In this document: one piece after another, positions 7,581 through 16,403 of the stretch | Position numbering within the stretch: position 1 is the stretch's first letter | Layout: each line of letters starts with the position of its first letter | NCBI RefSeq assembly: GCF_015694725.1 | Contig: NZ_JADQDQ010000002.1 | Coordinates: 558,001 to 622,000, forward strand | DNA length: 64,000 nucleotides | Reading direction: 5' to 3' | From: Hymenobacter jeongseonensis | GTDB lineage: Bacteria; Bacteroidota; Bacteroidia; Cytophagales; Hymenobacteraceae | The notes under the pieces: generated by a model | Databases searched by the model: none | What the model was told of the DNA's origin: nothing | The model's input: the letters and a program-made list of their open reading frames with translations, nothing else | Made by a program: the position numbers and the translations under genes

Positions 7581-10007
7581 CTAGTTAGCCCGCAGGTTGT
7601 TCACCGGGTTAGCCGTGGCGGCGCGCACCGCTTGGTACCCAACTGTGAGGAAGGCCACCGTGGCGGCGATAAGCCCCGCGGCCAGGAAGGCCCACAGCGG
7701 CATGTCGATGCGGTAGGCAAAGTCCTGCAGCCAGCGGCTCATGGCCAGCCAGGCGGCGGGGAAGGCAATAAGCGCCGCTACCAGCACCAGCACCAGGAAT
7801 TCCTTCGACAAGAGCGCCACGATGTTGCCCACACTCGCGCCCAGCACTTTCCGGATGCCGATTTCCTTCTTGCGGCGCTCCGCGGCATAAGTGGCCAAGC
7901 CGAACAGCCCGAGGCAGCCCACAAAAATGGCAATGCCGGTAAACGTCCACAGCAGGGTTTTGAGCTTGTCCTCGGCTTTGTACATCTGGTCGAAGTTGTC
8001 GTCCAGAAACTTGTACTCGATGGGGCTTTCGGGGCTGAATTTGGCCCAGACCTGCTTCACGCCGTCCACGGAGCTGCCGAGGTTTTCGCCCTTGAGCTTC
8101 ACGGCCACTTTCCAGTAGGCGCCGGGGAAGATTTGGAGCACGGCCGGCTCCAGCCGGTCGTAGAGGCTCTTGTAGTGAAAGTCCTTCACCACGCCAATAA
8201 TCTGGCCCACTTTCAGCGAATCGGGGTTTCTATCGCTCCAGACCTTCCATTGCACCTTTTTCCCGAGGGCTTGCTGCGGCGTGCCGAAGCCAAATTCTTT
8301 CACGGCCGTTTCGTTGAGGATGAAGGCGTGGTCCTTGTCGGTGGACTGCGCTTTCGAAAAGTCGCGGCCCGCCACCAGCTCCAGGCCCAGGGTTTTGAGG
8401 TAGTCGTAGTCCACCATCAGCTGCGTGGTCGAGTGCTCTTTCATCTCGCCATTGGTGGGCACCATGATGCCGTCGCCGGCCACCTGGTCGCCCGGAAAGC
8501 CGTAGCCGATGCTCACCGACGCCACGCCGGGCACTTGCGCCAGCTCGTTTTTGAAGGTGTCATAGTGCTGGTTCATGTTGTCGCCCCGCATGGGGAAAAA
8601 CATGATTTGGTCGCGGTTGAAGCCCAGGTCCTTGTTGTGCAGGTAGCTCACCTGCCGAAACACCACGATGGCGCAAATGATGAGGAACACCGACAGCGCA
8701 AACTGCACCACAATCAGCCCGTGGCGCAACCAGTGCACCCGGCCAAAAATGCCGTCCGTGACCACGGCGCTTTTCAGCACCTTCACCGGCTGGAAGCTCG
8801 ACAGCACCAGCGCCGGGTAGAAGCCCGCCACCAAGCCCACCACCACCGTCAGGGCCGCCAACAGGCCCAGCAGCGCCGGATTGCGCAGCAAATCAAACGT
8901 CATGGTTTTGCCCGTGAAGGCGTTCAGCGACGGCAGCAGCAGCGCCGTGAGCACCACGGCCAGCACCACGCTCACCAGCGTGAGCAGCACGGTTTCGCTC
9001 AGAAACTGCAGCATCAGCTGCTGGCGGCTGGCCCCGATGGTTTTGCGGATGCCCACTTCCTTGGCCCGCTGCATGGACTTGGCCGTGGACAAATTCACGA
9101 AGTTGAAGCCGGCAATCAGCAGGATAAACGCTGCGATAAAGCTCAGCGCCTTCACGTAGGTGATGTTGCCCTTCACCGACAAGTCGTACTTGAAGCTGGA
9201 CGAATAGAGGTGGATGGCTTGCAGGGGCTGCAAAAACGGCTTGTCGTTTATCTCCTCGTCTTTCTGCGTCGGCTGCACTTTCTCCACGATGTAGCGCTGC
9301 AGCTTGGCCTCGGTTTGCTTGGCATCGGTGCCGGGGCGCAGCTTCACGTAGGTAAAAAACTGGTGCCAGCCCCAATTCGTCATGCGCTTGGCCGGCAGTT
9401 GCGCTGCCGCGAGCGGGATGACGTAATTAATTTTCAGGTGAAATTTCGACAAGTCGTTGCGCAGCACGCCCTTCACCACGAAGGGTGATTTGTTCATCTT
9501 TATCTCCTTGCCCACGGGATTTTCGTTGCCGAAAAAGCTCTTGGCCACGTCCTCGGCCAGCACAATCGAGGTGGGCGCGTCCAGCGCTCCGGCCGCCGAG
9601 CCGTACTTGAAGGCCAGCGGAAAGATTCCAAAAAAGGTCGAATCCGCAATCTGCCCGTCTTCCACGTAGATTTTTTTGTCGCCCACTTCCAGCAGGTTGG
9701 TGGCCGACTGCATCAGGATGCGCACCGATTGCTCCACTTCGGGAAACTCCCGCTTGAGCGTGGTCGCGTAGGCCGGCGACACCGGGGCGTAGGTATCGGG
9801 CATTTCCTTGTTCGTTTGCTCGGTGTACACACGGTACACCCGGTCGCCGTCGGGCACGAACTTGTCGAATTGCAGCTCGTCGTACACGAACAGCCCAATC
9901 AGCAGGCAGGCCGTGAGCCCCAATGCCAGCCCGGCAATGTTGAGAAAGGAAAAGCCTTTGTGCCGGATGAGGTTCCGGTAGGCCACGAGGAAATAGTTCT
10001 TGAACAT
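7581..10007 (-). CDS. ABC transporter permease, MacB/FtsX type (second copy)
   Basis: This 808-residue inner-membrane protein has the two-unit layout of long Bacteroidota MacB-like permeases. It has an N-terminal membrane helix (FLNIAGLALGLTACLLIGLFVY), a periplasmic MacB-PCD-type domain, an FtsX core near residues 285-420, then a second periplasmic domain and a C-terminal FtsX core (about 680-805). RKEVGIRKTIGASR-like and KKEIGIRKVLGAS segments are the cytoplasmic coupling helices that touch the ATPase. It is the last gene of the adaptor/ATPase/permease/permease set, 93 bases after the other permease. Export of an antimicrobial, lipid or lipoprotein-like substrate is plausible, but the substrate is unknown. 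Confidence 0.92.
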   Translation of the reverse strand: MFKNYFLVAYRNLIRHKGFSFLNIAGLALGLTACLLIGLFVYDELQFDKFVPDGDRVYRVYTEQTNKEMPDTYAPVSPAYATTLKREFPEVEQSVRILMQSATNLLEVGDKKIYVEDGQIADSTFFGIFPLAFKYGSAAGALDAPTSIVLAEDVAKSFFGNENPVGKEIKMNKSPFVVKGVLRNDLSKFHLKINYVIPLAAAQLPAKRMTNWGWHQFFTYVKLRPGTDAKQTEAKLQRYIVEKVQPTQKDEEINDKPFLQPLQAIHLYSSSFKYDLSVKGNITYVKALSFIAAFILLIAGFNFVNLSTAKSMQRAKEVGIRKTIGASRQQLMLQFLSETVLLTLVSVVLAVVLTALLLPSLNAFTGKTMTFDLLRNPALLGLLAALTVVVGLVAGFYPALVLSSFQPVKVLKSAVVTDGIFGRVHWLRHGLIVVQFALSVFLIICAIVVFRQVSYLHNKDLGFNRDQIMFFPMRGDNMNQHYDTFKNELAQVPGVASVSIGYGFPGDQVAGDGIMVPTNGEMKEHSTTQLMVDYDYLKTLGLELVAGRDFSKAQSTDKDHAFILNETAVKEFGFGTPQQALGKKVQWKVWSDRNPDSLKVGQIIGVVKDFHYKSLYDRLEPAVLQIFPGAYWKVAVKLKGENLGSSVDGVKQVWAKFSPESPIEYKFLDDNFDQMYKAEDKLKTLLWTFTGIAIFVGCLGLFGLATYAAERRKKEIGIRKVLGASVGNIVALLSKEFLVLVLVAALIAFPAAWLAMSRWLQDFAYRIDMPLWAFLAAGLIAATVAFLTVGYQAVRAATANPVNNLRAN

Positions 10008-10100
10008 GGCGGAAAAATGTTGGAGTGGCCGGTTGACGGCCTGCAGAAAAAAGAATATTGATGCCCTTCGGCCAAAGGCTCTTTGCTGGAAAAGAGCCGG

Positions 10101-12458
10101 TTATTCATCCCGTAAGCAAAGAGTGGGGTTGGTTCGGGAGGCTTTCCAGGCCTGCGCGCCGATGGTGAGCCAGGCCACCGATACGGCCACAAGGCCCGCC
10201 CCCAGGAAGTACCAGTACTCCAGGCTTATGCGGTATTCGAAGCTCTCCAGCCACTGCTTCACCACCACGTAGCTAACCGGCAAAGCAAGCAGAATAGCCA
10301 CGCCGACGAGCTTCGTGAGGTCACTCGAAAGCAGGTAGACGATACTGAATTCGCTAGCCCCTAGCACCTTGCGAATGCCAATTTCCTTGCGCCGCCGTTC
10401 GGCCGTGAAAGCCGTGAGGCCGAACAGGCCGAGGCACGAAATCAGAATGGCTAGGCCGGCGAAGTACTGGGCCAGCACCCCAACGCGCCGCTCGGCGACG
10501 TACTGGGCCTGATAATCATCGTCGAGAAAGTGGTAGGTGAGCAGCGCCTGGCCGGGGTTGAAAGCGGCGTAGAATTGTTGGATTCGGCCGATGGCTTCCT
10601 GCTCCCGGCCCGGTGCCAGCCGCACCAGGATGGTGCCGGCCGTTAGCGGCTCCAGCCGAAAAATGAAGGGCTTCACTTTCTCGTGCAGCGACTCGTAGTG
10701 AAAGTCCCTCGCCACGCCGACAATCCGCTGGTTGTCCAGCAGCTGGCCCACCGGATTTTGCAGGCCCAAGCTGGCCACCAAGGCTTCGTTGACGATAATC
10801 TGCATGGTGTCGGCACGGAACTGGGGCGAAAAGCTGCGGCCTTCTTTCAGCGTAATGCCCAAGGTTTCGAGCATGTCGTAGTTCACGCCCAGGTTGTTGG
10901 CGAGAATTTTCCGGCCCTCCCATTCCACTGGACGCCCCGCGCCGTAGGTACCCACAAGCGAGCCCCACATGCCAGAGGCATTCACCACGCCCGGCAACCG
11001 CTTTAGCTCCGCCAGAAACGTTTTGGGCTGCTTCGCTGCCCTGCCTGCCGCCTCAAAAGACATAATGCCGTTGCGATTGTACCCCAGGTCTTTGCTTTCC
11101 ACAAAGGCAAGCTGCCGCTGAATGACCCACACGCAGACGATGAACAGCACGGAGAGCATGAACTGGAAAACCACTAACCCCTTGCGCGTCCACAGGTCGG
11201 CGACCGAACCGGCGAGCTGGCCCTTGAGCACCTCCACCGGCCGCAGCCCCGACAGGTAAATAGCCGGATAGCTGCCCGCCAGCAGCCCCGTAATCAGCGT
11301 GATGCCGAGCGCCGAAAGCACCAAGTGCGGCTGGAAGGACAGCGCAAGCTGCTTGCTGGTGATGGCGTTGAACTGCGGCAGCAGTAGCTCCACCAGCGCC
11401 AGTGCAATGAGCAGCGCGATGAAGCTCATGAGCACCGATTCGGCCAGGTAGTGCGCAACCAGGGAAAAGCGGCTGGCACCCAGCGTTTTTTTCACCCCGA
11501 TTTCCTTGAGCCGGCGCGAAGCTTTGGCCGTGGCCAAGTTCATGAAATTGATGCAGGCAATCACCAGGATGAACACCGCAATGGCCGAAAACAGCTGCAC
11601 GTATTCTATCCGCCCGCCCGACGGTATGCCGTTGGTATACTCGCCGTGGAGGTATATGTCGGCGTAGGGCTGCACGAGCAGGGCCCGTTTCTTGTTCGTG
11701 GCCAGCTTGCGTTGGAGTAATCCTGAAATCTTGGTTTGAAACCGCACTGCGTCGGCACCCTCGTGCAGCACCACGAAGGTGTTAAAAGGCCCATCCTGAG
11801 CCCAGTCAATCGACTCCCCCATTTTCATGATGCCCTTGAAGGCATCAAAGCTGAGCACCACGTCAAACTGGTCGGTAGAATTGACCGGAATGGGCCCAAA
11901 CACGCCCGTCACAACGACGGTTTGCTTGAGGTCAGCCAGTTGCCATTCCACCGTTTTGCCCACGGCATTGGCCGCCGTGCCGAACAGCGCCGCGGCCATT
12001 TCCTGCGAGAGCACAGCGGCGGTTTTGTTGGCCAGCACCTGGCTGGCGTCACCCTGTTGCAGGTTGTAGGAGAAAATGTGGAAGAAGTCTTTGCCGGCAA
12101 ATTTGGCGTCGGCCCGCACTGTTTTTCCCTTGGCCACCAGCGTGAACCCAGGAAAGAAATTGGGTGGAGTAGCCACGGCCGCGTACTGGATTTCGGGCAT
12201 TTCCTCGGCCAGCGCCTCGGCCAGCAACGGCGCCGTGCCATAGGTGTTGATGCCCTCGGCCGTGCGCTGGTTTTCCAGCACCCGAAACAGCCGCCCGGTA
12301 GTGGCGTGGTACCGGTCGAAGCTCCATTCATCGTGCACCCAGAGGTAAATAGTAAGTGCCCCCACCAAGCCCACCGACAAGCCAACCAGATTGATGAAAA
12401 AGGTCGTTTTGAACCGCTTGAAGTTCCGGTAAATCAGGAGTAGCGAATGCTGAAGCAT
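10101..12458 (-). CDS. ABC transporter permease, MacB/FtsX type (first copy)
   Basis: A 785-residue paralogue of the downstream permease with the same duplicated layout: N-terminal helix (FINLVGLSVGLVGALTIYLWV), periplasmic domain, FtsX core with KEIGVKKTLGASR, second periplasmic domain, and C-terminal FtsX core with KEIGIRKVLGASE. The two permeases differ widely outside these motifs, so the duplication is old. They could pair as a heterodimer with one ATPase, or each could form a homodimer. It follows the ATPase gene by 55 bases and is probably co-transcribed with it. Confidence 0.92.
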   Translation of the reverse strand: MLQHSLLLIYRNFKRFKTTFFINLVGLSVGLVGALTIYLWVHDEWSFDRYHATTGRLFRVLENQRTAEGINTYGTAPLLAEALAEEMPEIQYAAVATPPNFFPGFTLVAKGKTVRADAKFAGKDFFHIFSYNLQQGDASQVLANKTAAVLSQEMAAALFGTAANAVGKTVEWQLADLKQTVVVTGVFGPIPVNSTDQFDVVLSFDAFKGIMKMGESIDWAQDGPFNTFVVLHEGADAVRFQTKISGLLQRKLATNKKRALLVQPYADIYLHGEYTNGIPSGGRIEYVQLFSAIAVFILVIACINFMNLATAKASRRLKEIGVKKTLGASRFSLVAHYLAESVLMSFIALLIALALVELLLPQFNAITSKQLALSFQPHLVLSALGITLITGLLAGSYPAIYLSGLRPVEVLKGQLAGSVADLWTRKGLVVFQFMLSVLFIVCVWVIQRQLAFVESKDLGYNRNGIMSFEAAGRAAKQPKTFLAELKRLPGVVNASGMWGSLVGTYGAGRPVEWEGRKILANNLGVNYDMLETLGITLKEGRSFSPQFRADTMQIIVNEALVASLGLQNPVGQLLDNQRIVGVARDFHYESLHEKVKPFIFRLEPLTAGTILVRLAPGREQEAIGRIQQFYAAFNPGQALLTYHFLDDDYQAQYVAERRVGVLAQYFAGLAILISCLGLFGLTAFTAERRRKEIGIRKVLGASEFSIVYLLSSDLTKLVGVAILLALPVSYVVVKQWLESFEYRISLEYWYFLGAGLVAVSVAWLTIGAQAWKASRTNPTLCLRDE

Positions 12459-12513
12459 GGGTGCGGCGAATCAGGAGTGAGTGCATCAGAAAAACCGAGG
12501 CGCGCGAGCGGCG

Positions 12514-13191
12514 CTACACGTGCGCGTGTTCGAGCACCACCTGCCCATCGAGCAGGCGGATGACCCGGTGGGCGTAGCGGGCGTCGTGCTCGGAGTGGGT
12601 GACCATGATGATGGTGGTGCCCGCCTCGTTCAGCTCCGTGAGCAGCTCCATCACCTCGTTGCCGTTGCTGGAATCGAGATTGCCGGTGGGTTCGTCGGCC
12701 AGTATCAGGCGGGGGCCGTTGACTACGGCGCGGGCCACGGCCACGCGCTGCTGCTGCCCGCCAGAAAGCTGCTGCGGGAAGTGGTTGCGGCGGTGCATAA
12801 TCTGCATTTTCTCCAGCACCTTGGCCACCTTCTCCTTGCGCTCGGCCGCGCCCACGCCCAGGTAAATCAGCGGCAGCTCCACGTTTTCGGCCACCGTCAG
12901 CTCCTCAATCAGATTGAAGCTCTGGAACACGAAGCCGATGTGCTTTTTGCGCAGCTCGGCCCGGCGGCGCTCGGGCGCGTGGGTCACGTCCGTGCCGGCA
13001 AAGGCGAAGCTGCCGCCGTCCGGCTCATCGAGTAGCCCCAGGATGTTGAGCAAGGTCGATTTCCCGCAGCCTGACGGCCCCATGATGGCCACAAACTCGC
13101 CCTCGCTCACGGTCAGCGACACGTTGTTCAGGGCCTTGGTCTGCACTTCTTCCGTGCGGTAAATCTTTTCGAGGTTTTCGATTTTAATCAT
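12514..13191 (-). CDS. ABC transporter ATP-binding protein, MacB/LolD type
   Basis: The 225-residue nucleotide-binding subunit powers the two permeases that follow. Walker A is GPSGCGKS (38-45), the Q-loop is FVFQSFNL (87-94), the signature is LSGGQQQR (142-149), Walker B is LILADEP (162-168), and the switch histidine lies in VTHSEHDA. Length and sequence fit the LolD/MacB class, which drives mechanotransmission across the periplasm rather than classical channel transport. It lies between the adaptor gene (260 bases upstream, with an inverted repeat in the gap) and the permeases. Confidence 0.95.
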   Translation of the reverse strand: MIKIENLEKIYRTEEVQTKALNNVSLTVSEGEFVAIMGPSGCGKSTLLNILGLLDEPDGGSFAFAGTDVTHAPERRRAELRKKHIGFVFQSFNLIEELTVAENVELPLIYLGVGAAERKEKVAKVLEKMQIMHRRNHFPQQLSGGQQQRVAVARAVVNGPRLILADEPTGNLDSSNGNEVMELLTELNEAGTTIIMVTHSEHDARYAHRVIRLLDGQVVLEHAHV

Positions 13192-13270
13192 GGGAGTAAG
13201 GAGTGCGAGTTGAGGTTAGGAGGTACTTTTTTGCAGAAGGTGAGAAAAGCAGGAGTTGCGGAGGGTAGCT

Positions 13271-13366
13271 GTAGCGTGGACTCTGCGAGTCCGCGTCCCG
13301 GTCGCGCCGTTCGGACATGGTTCGGGTCTCGTTCCAGCGGGCGCGGACTCGCAGAGTCCACGCTAC
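13271..13366. repeat. Inverted repeat with 25-bp perfect arms
   Basis: GTAGCGTGGACTCTGCGAGT begins the left arm (13271-13295), and its exact complement closes the right arm (13342-13366). It sits between the adaptor and ATPase genes of the exporter. No other copy was found in this window. Confidence 0.85.
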
Positions 13367-13375
13367 ATTCGTCCA

Positions 13376-13412
13376 GCTCCCCTCTTCACGGGAGAGGGTC
13401 CGGGGGTGAGGT
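13376..13412. repeat. Short GC-rich palindromic repeat
   Basis: The sequence CTCCCCTCTTCACGGGAGAG followed by GGTCCGGGGGTGAGG resembles a short repeat (CCTCACCCCC...CCTCTCCC) that is scattered through many bacterial genomes. Single copy here; identified from memory of the motif only. Confidence 0.35.
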
Positions 13413-13451
13413 GAACTGGCCGCGCAGCATAACATTCTTTCAATTTTTGAA

Positions 13452-14711
13452 CTACTCTTTCTTGGCGCGCAATTCCAGCTCGCCCATCTTTTCGTAGCCT
13501 TCGTAGCTGGAGGTAATCACCCGGTCGCCGGGCTTGAGGCCGTCGAGGACTTCGTAGTAATCGGGATTCTGGCGGCCGAGGCGGATGTCGGTTTTATAGG
13601 CCTTGCTGCCGTCGGCGTTCACTTTAAAAATCCAGTTGCCGCCGGTTTTCTGGTTGAAGCCGCCTTTGGGCACGCGCAGGGCCACGGTTTGGTCGCTCAG
13701 GGCCAGGCGGACGGGCACGGTTTGGCCGCGGCGCAGGTCAGGCGGCACGGCGCCGGTGAACTCCAGGTCTACTTGCACGCCTTGCGTTACCTGCGTGAAA
13801 ATCTTCTTTACGCTCAGCTCGTAGGGCTTGTCGTTCACGGTTATCGTGCCCTTCTGGCCCGGAAAAATGCGCGAGATGTAGTACTGGTCGAGGGTGGCGC
13901 GCACCTTCAGGCCCGTCAGCATGTCGAGCTGGCCGATGCGCTGGCCACGGGTTTTCAACTCCCCAATTTCGGCGTTGAGCGAGGTGATGCGGCCCGCCGT
14001 GGGCGCCTTGATGGTGAGGTCGTCGAGTTTGTGGCGCATCAGCGCCAGGTTGTTTTGCATGCGCCCCACCGACAGCTGCATCTGATTGATTTGGTTGCGC
14101 ATGGCCAGCGAATCCTGCTGCACCGCCTGGCGGCTGAGCTGGCGCCGGCGCAGCTGGTAGTCGTAGTTGTTTTTGGTCTGCTGGTACTCCTGGCGCGCAA
14201 TGACTTTTTGCTCGTACAGCGTCTTATTCAGGTCGAAAATCCGCTTGGCCTCGCGCAGCTGGTTATCGATTTCGGCCTGCTGGTTGAGTTGCTGAATGCG
14301 GTTTTGCTGCAGCAGGTTGCGCGTGTTTTGCAGGTTGTTCATCAGGTCGAACACGGCCGTTTCGCGGTTCACCATTTCCAACTGCAGGTCGGTATTCACG
14401 AGCTGAATAATGGGCTGGCCGGGCGCGAGCGCCGCGCCGTCTTCCACCAGAATGCGCTGCACCGTGCCGCCTTCCGGCGCGTCGAGGTAAATAGTTTTGA
14501 TGGGCATCACCACGCCATCCACCGGCACAAATTCCTGAAATGGCCCCCGCGAAACCGCGCTAATGGTCACCCGCTCGGGGTCAATGTTCAGCTTGGCTGG
14601 GCCCGCCGACGTGAGCAGCAGGGCCACCACGGCCACTACCACCAGCACGAGCGCGCCGAGCAGCATCAGGCGGGCTGGGGTCCAGGTTTTCTTTTTGATA
14701 ATTACGTCCAT
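13452..14711 (-). CDS. Efflux periplasmic adaptor (membrane fusion protein, HlyD/MacA type)
   Basis: The 419-residue protein links an inner-membrane ABC transporter to the outer membrane. It has one N-terminal membrane helix (residues about 16-35), a lipoyl half-domain (GGTVQRILVEDGAALAPGQ), a long coiled-coil hairpin rich in Gln and Arg (about 105-215), the second lipoyl half (IKAPTAGRITSLN) and beta-barrel and membrane-proximal domains to the end. ATG at 14711 was chosen because the helix follows directly; an upstream ATG at 14759 adds 16 residues of unlikely sequence. It is the first gene of the exporter set and is transcribed divergently from the two-component pair. No TolC-like partner gene is present in the window. 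Confidence 0.92.
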   Translation of the reverse strand: MDVIIKKKTWTPARLMLLGALVLVVVAVVALLLTSAGPAKLNIDPERVTISAVSRGPFQEFVPVDGVVMPIKTIYLDAPEGGTVQRILVEDGAALAPGQPIIQLVNTDLQLEMVNRETAVFDLMNNLQNTRNLLQQNRIQQLNQQAEIDNQLREAKRIFDLNKTLYEQKVIARQEYQQTKNNYDYQLRRRQLSRQAVQQDSLAMRNQINQMQLSVGRMQNNLALMRHKLDDLTIKAPTAGRITSLNAEIGELKTRGQRIGQLDMLTGLKVRATLDQYYISRIFPGQKGTITVNDKPYELSVKKIFTQVTQGVQVDLEFTGAVPPDLRRGQTVPVRLALSDQTVALRVPKGGFNQKTGGNWIFKVNADGSKAYKTDIRLGRQNPDYYEVLDGLKPGDRVITSSYEGYEKMGELELRAKKE

Positions 14712-14850
14712 GTCCCTGGCAGTGTTTGCGTTGCCTCTTTGCAAGGCAACTGGTGACACGCAACGAAGAACGATGCCAATTTAATAACTTATTGAAAATC
14801 AATGGAATAATATTCGATTCTGTATTGCTGCCACAAAAACTGTTCGGTTT

Positions 14851-14880
14851 TGATACACCTACCGTTCGCTTGTGATACAC
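14851..14880. promoter_or_regulatory. TGATACAC direct repeat, candidate regulator site
   Basis: TGATACAC occurs at 14851-14858 and 14873-14880, 22 bases apart (about two helical turns), in the divergent gap between the adaptor and response regulator genes. The arrangement fits an upstream activating site for the NtrC-like regulator. No correctly spaced -24/-12 sigma-54 promoter was found. Confidence 0.35.
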
Positions 14881-15023
14881 TTCGCGCAGCGGATGCCGCC
14901 AAAAAGGGTCATTAGCCGCTTCCATGATGCTTTTTAGAAAGTAGTACAATTGTGGCTAGTATTTCGGTGCTTCGCACCCGGAACGGGGCGCGGGCTCCTA
15001 TTCTGAATTAGCTGGTACGCTCC

Positions 15024-16403
15024 ATGGTCCTGAAGAAAGCGCGTGTTTTGGTGGTAGACGACGACACGGACGTGCTGTTTGCGGTTCGCATGCTGCTCAA
15101 ACCCGAGGTGCAGGAAGTTGTGACCGAAAAGAATCCCGAACTGCTGCTCTCGCTCCTAAGCAAGCAGCGCTTCGACGTTATTTTTCTGGACATGAACTAC
15201 AAAAGCACCCTCGGCACCGGCAACGAGGGGCTTTATTGGCTGGGCCGCATCCGCGAAAAGGACCCCACGGCCACGGTCATTATGATAACCGCCCACGGCG
15301 AAATCAGCACGGCTGTGCGGGCGCTTAAGGCCGGCGCCACCGACTTCATTGTGAAGCCCTGGCACAACGCCCAACTGCTGGAAACCCTGGCCGCCGCTGT
15401 TGCATCGAAGGAAGCAGGACGCCCGGCAGGCGCGCCCGCCGGTCCGCGGCGCGCGGCCTCGTTCGCCGAATTTGCCCTGCTGGGCGAGTCGGAGGCGATG
15501 CAGGAAGTCTTTCACAAAATCGAAAAAGTAGCCCCCACCGAGGCCAACGTTCTGCTGCTGGGCGAAAACGGGACCGGCAAGGAATTGGTGGCCAAAGCCC
15601 TGCATCAACGGTCTTTCCGGGCCGCTAAGCCCTTTATCACGGCCGACCTCGCGGCCATGAGCGAGGGCATTTTCGAGAGTGAGTTGTTTGGCCACAAGAA
15701 AGGCTCCTTCACCGATGCCCGCGAGGACCGAATCGGTCGATTTGCGGCTGCTTCGGGCGGCACCTTGTTTCTGGACGAAATCGGCAACATTTCGCTGGCG
15801 CAGCAGGCCAAGCTGCTCACTGCGCTGCAGAACCGGGAGGTGATTCCGCTCGGCAGCAACGTGCCGCTGCCCATCGACATTCGGCTGATTTCCGCCACCA
15901 ACGCGCCGCTCTACGAACGGGCTGCTGAGCAGTCCTTCCGCAAAGACCTGATTTACCGCTTGAATACCGTCGAAATCACGCTGCCGCCCCTGCGGGCGCG
16001 GGGCGACGACGTGCTGCTGCTGGCCCGCCACTTTGCCGGCATCTACGCCGCCCGCAACCGCAAGCCCACCCCGGAATTCGACCCCGCCACCCTGCAAAAG
16101 CTGCGGCAGCACAGCTGGCCCGGCAACGTGCGCGAGCTGCAACACACCGTGGAACGCGCCATTATCCTGGCTGAAAGCGACACCCTTCGCCCGCAGGATT
16201 TTCACTTTTCGGCCATGGAAACCGCTGTCCCTCAGCCGGCCGGCTTGCTGCCATTCGAAGGGCCTTTGCAGCTGAATGAGGTAGAAAAAAGCACCATTCT
16301 GCGCGTGATTGAGCGCCACAACGGCAACATCACCAAAGCGGCCAAAGAGCTCGGCCTCACCCGCACCGCCCTCTACCGCCGCCTCGAAAAACATGACCTT
16401 TAA
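15024..16403 (+). CDS. NtrC-family response regulator (receiver, AAA+, Fis)
   Basis: The 459-residue protein is the output half of a two-component system. The receiver domain (about 5-125) has D12-D13 in VVDDD, phospho-acceptor D56 (FLDMN) and K111. The AAA+ domain (about 152-380) has Walker A GENGTGKE (180-187) and Walker B GGTLFLDEI. The sigma-54 contact loop, normally GAFTGA, reads GSFTDA (227-232). A Fis-type helix-turn-helix ends the protein (about 415-459). The kinase gene overlaps its 3' end. Location opposite the exporter genes suggests it controls them. Whether it acts through sigma-54 is less certain because of the altered loop. Confidence 0.95.
   Translation: MVLKKARVLVVDDDTDVLFAVRMLLKPEVQEVVTEKNPELLLSLLSKQRFDVIFLDMNYKSTLGTGNEGLYWLGRIREKDPTATVIMITAHGEISTAVRALKAGATDFIVKPWHNAQLLETLAAAVASKEAGRPAGAPAGPRRAASFAEFALLGESEAMQEVFHKIEKVAPTEANVLLLGENGTGKELVAKALHQRSFRAAKPFITADLAAMSEGIFESELFGHKKGSFTDAREDRIGRFAAASGGTLFLDEIGNISLAQQAKLLTALQNREVIPLGSNVPLPIDIRLISATNAPLYERAAEQSFRKDLIYRLNTVEITLPPLRARGDDVLLLARHFAGIYAARNRKPTPEFDPATLQKLRQHSWPGNVRELQHTVERAIILAESDTLRPQDFHFSAMETAVPQPAGLLPFEGPLQLNEVEKSTILRVIERHNGNITKAAKELGLTRTALYRRLEKHDL

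Noticed and set aside
7473..9488. A 671-codon open frame on the plus strand
   Set aside because: It is opposite the ABC permease gene and its translation is His/Gln/Val-rich, as expected for the antisense of a GC-rich gene. No motifs.
14712..15023. Sigma-54 promoter (GG-N10-GC) in the divergent gap
   Set aside because: Several near-matches exist, but the spacing is 11 or more instead of 10, so none was annotated.
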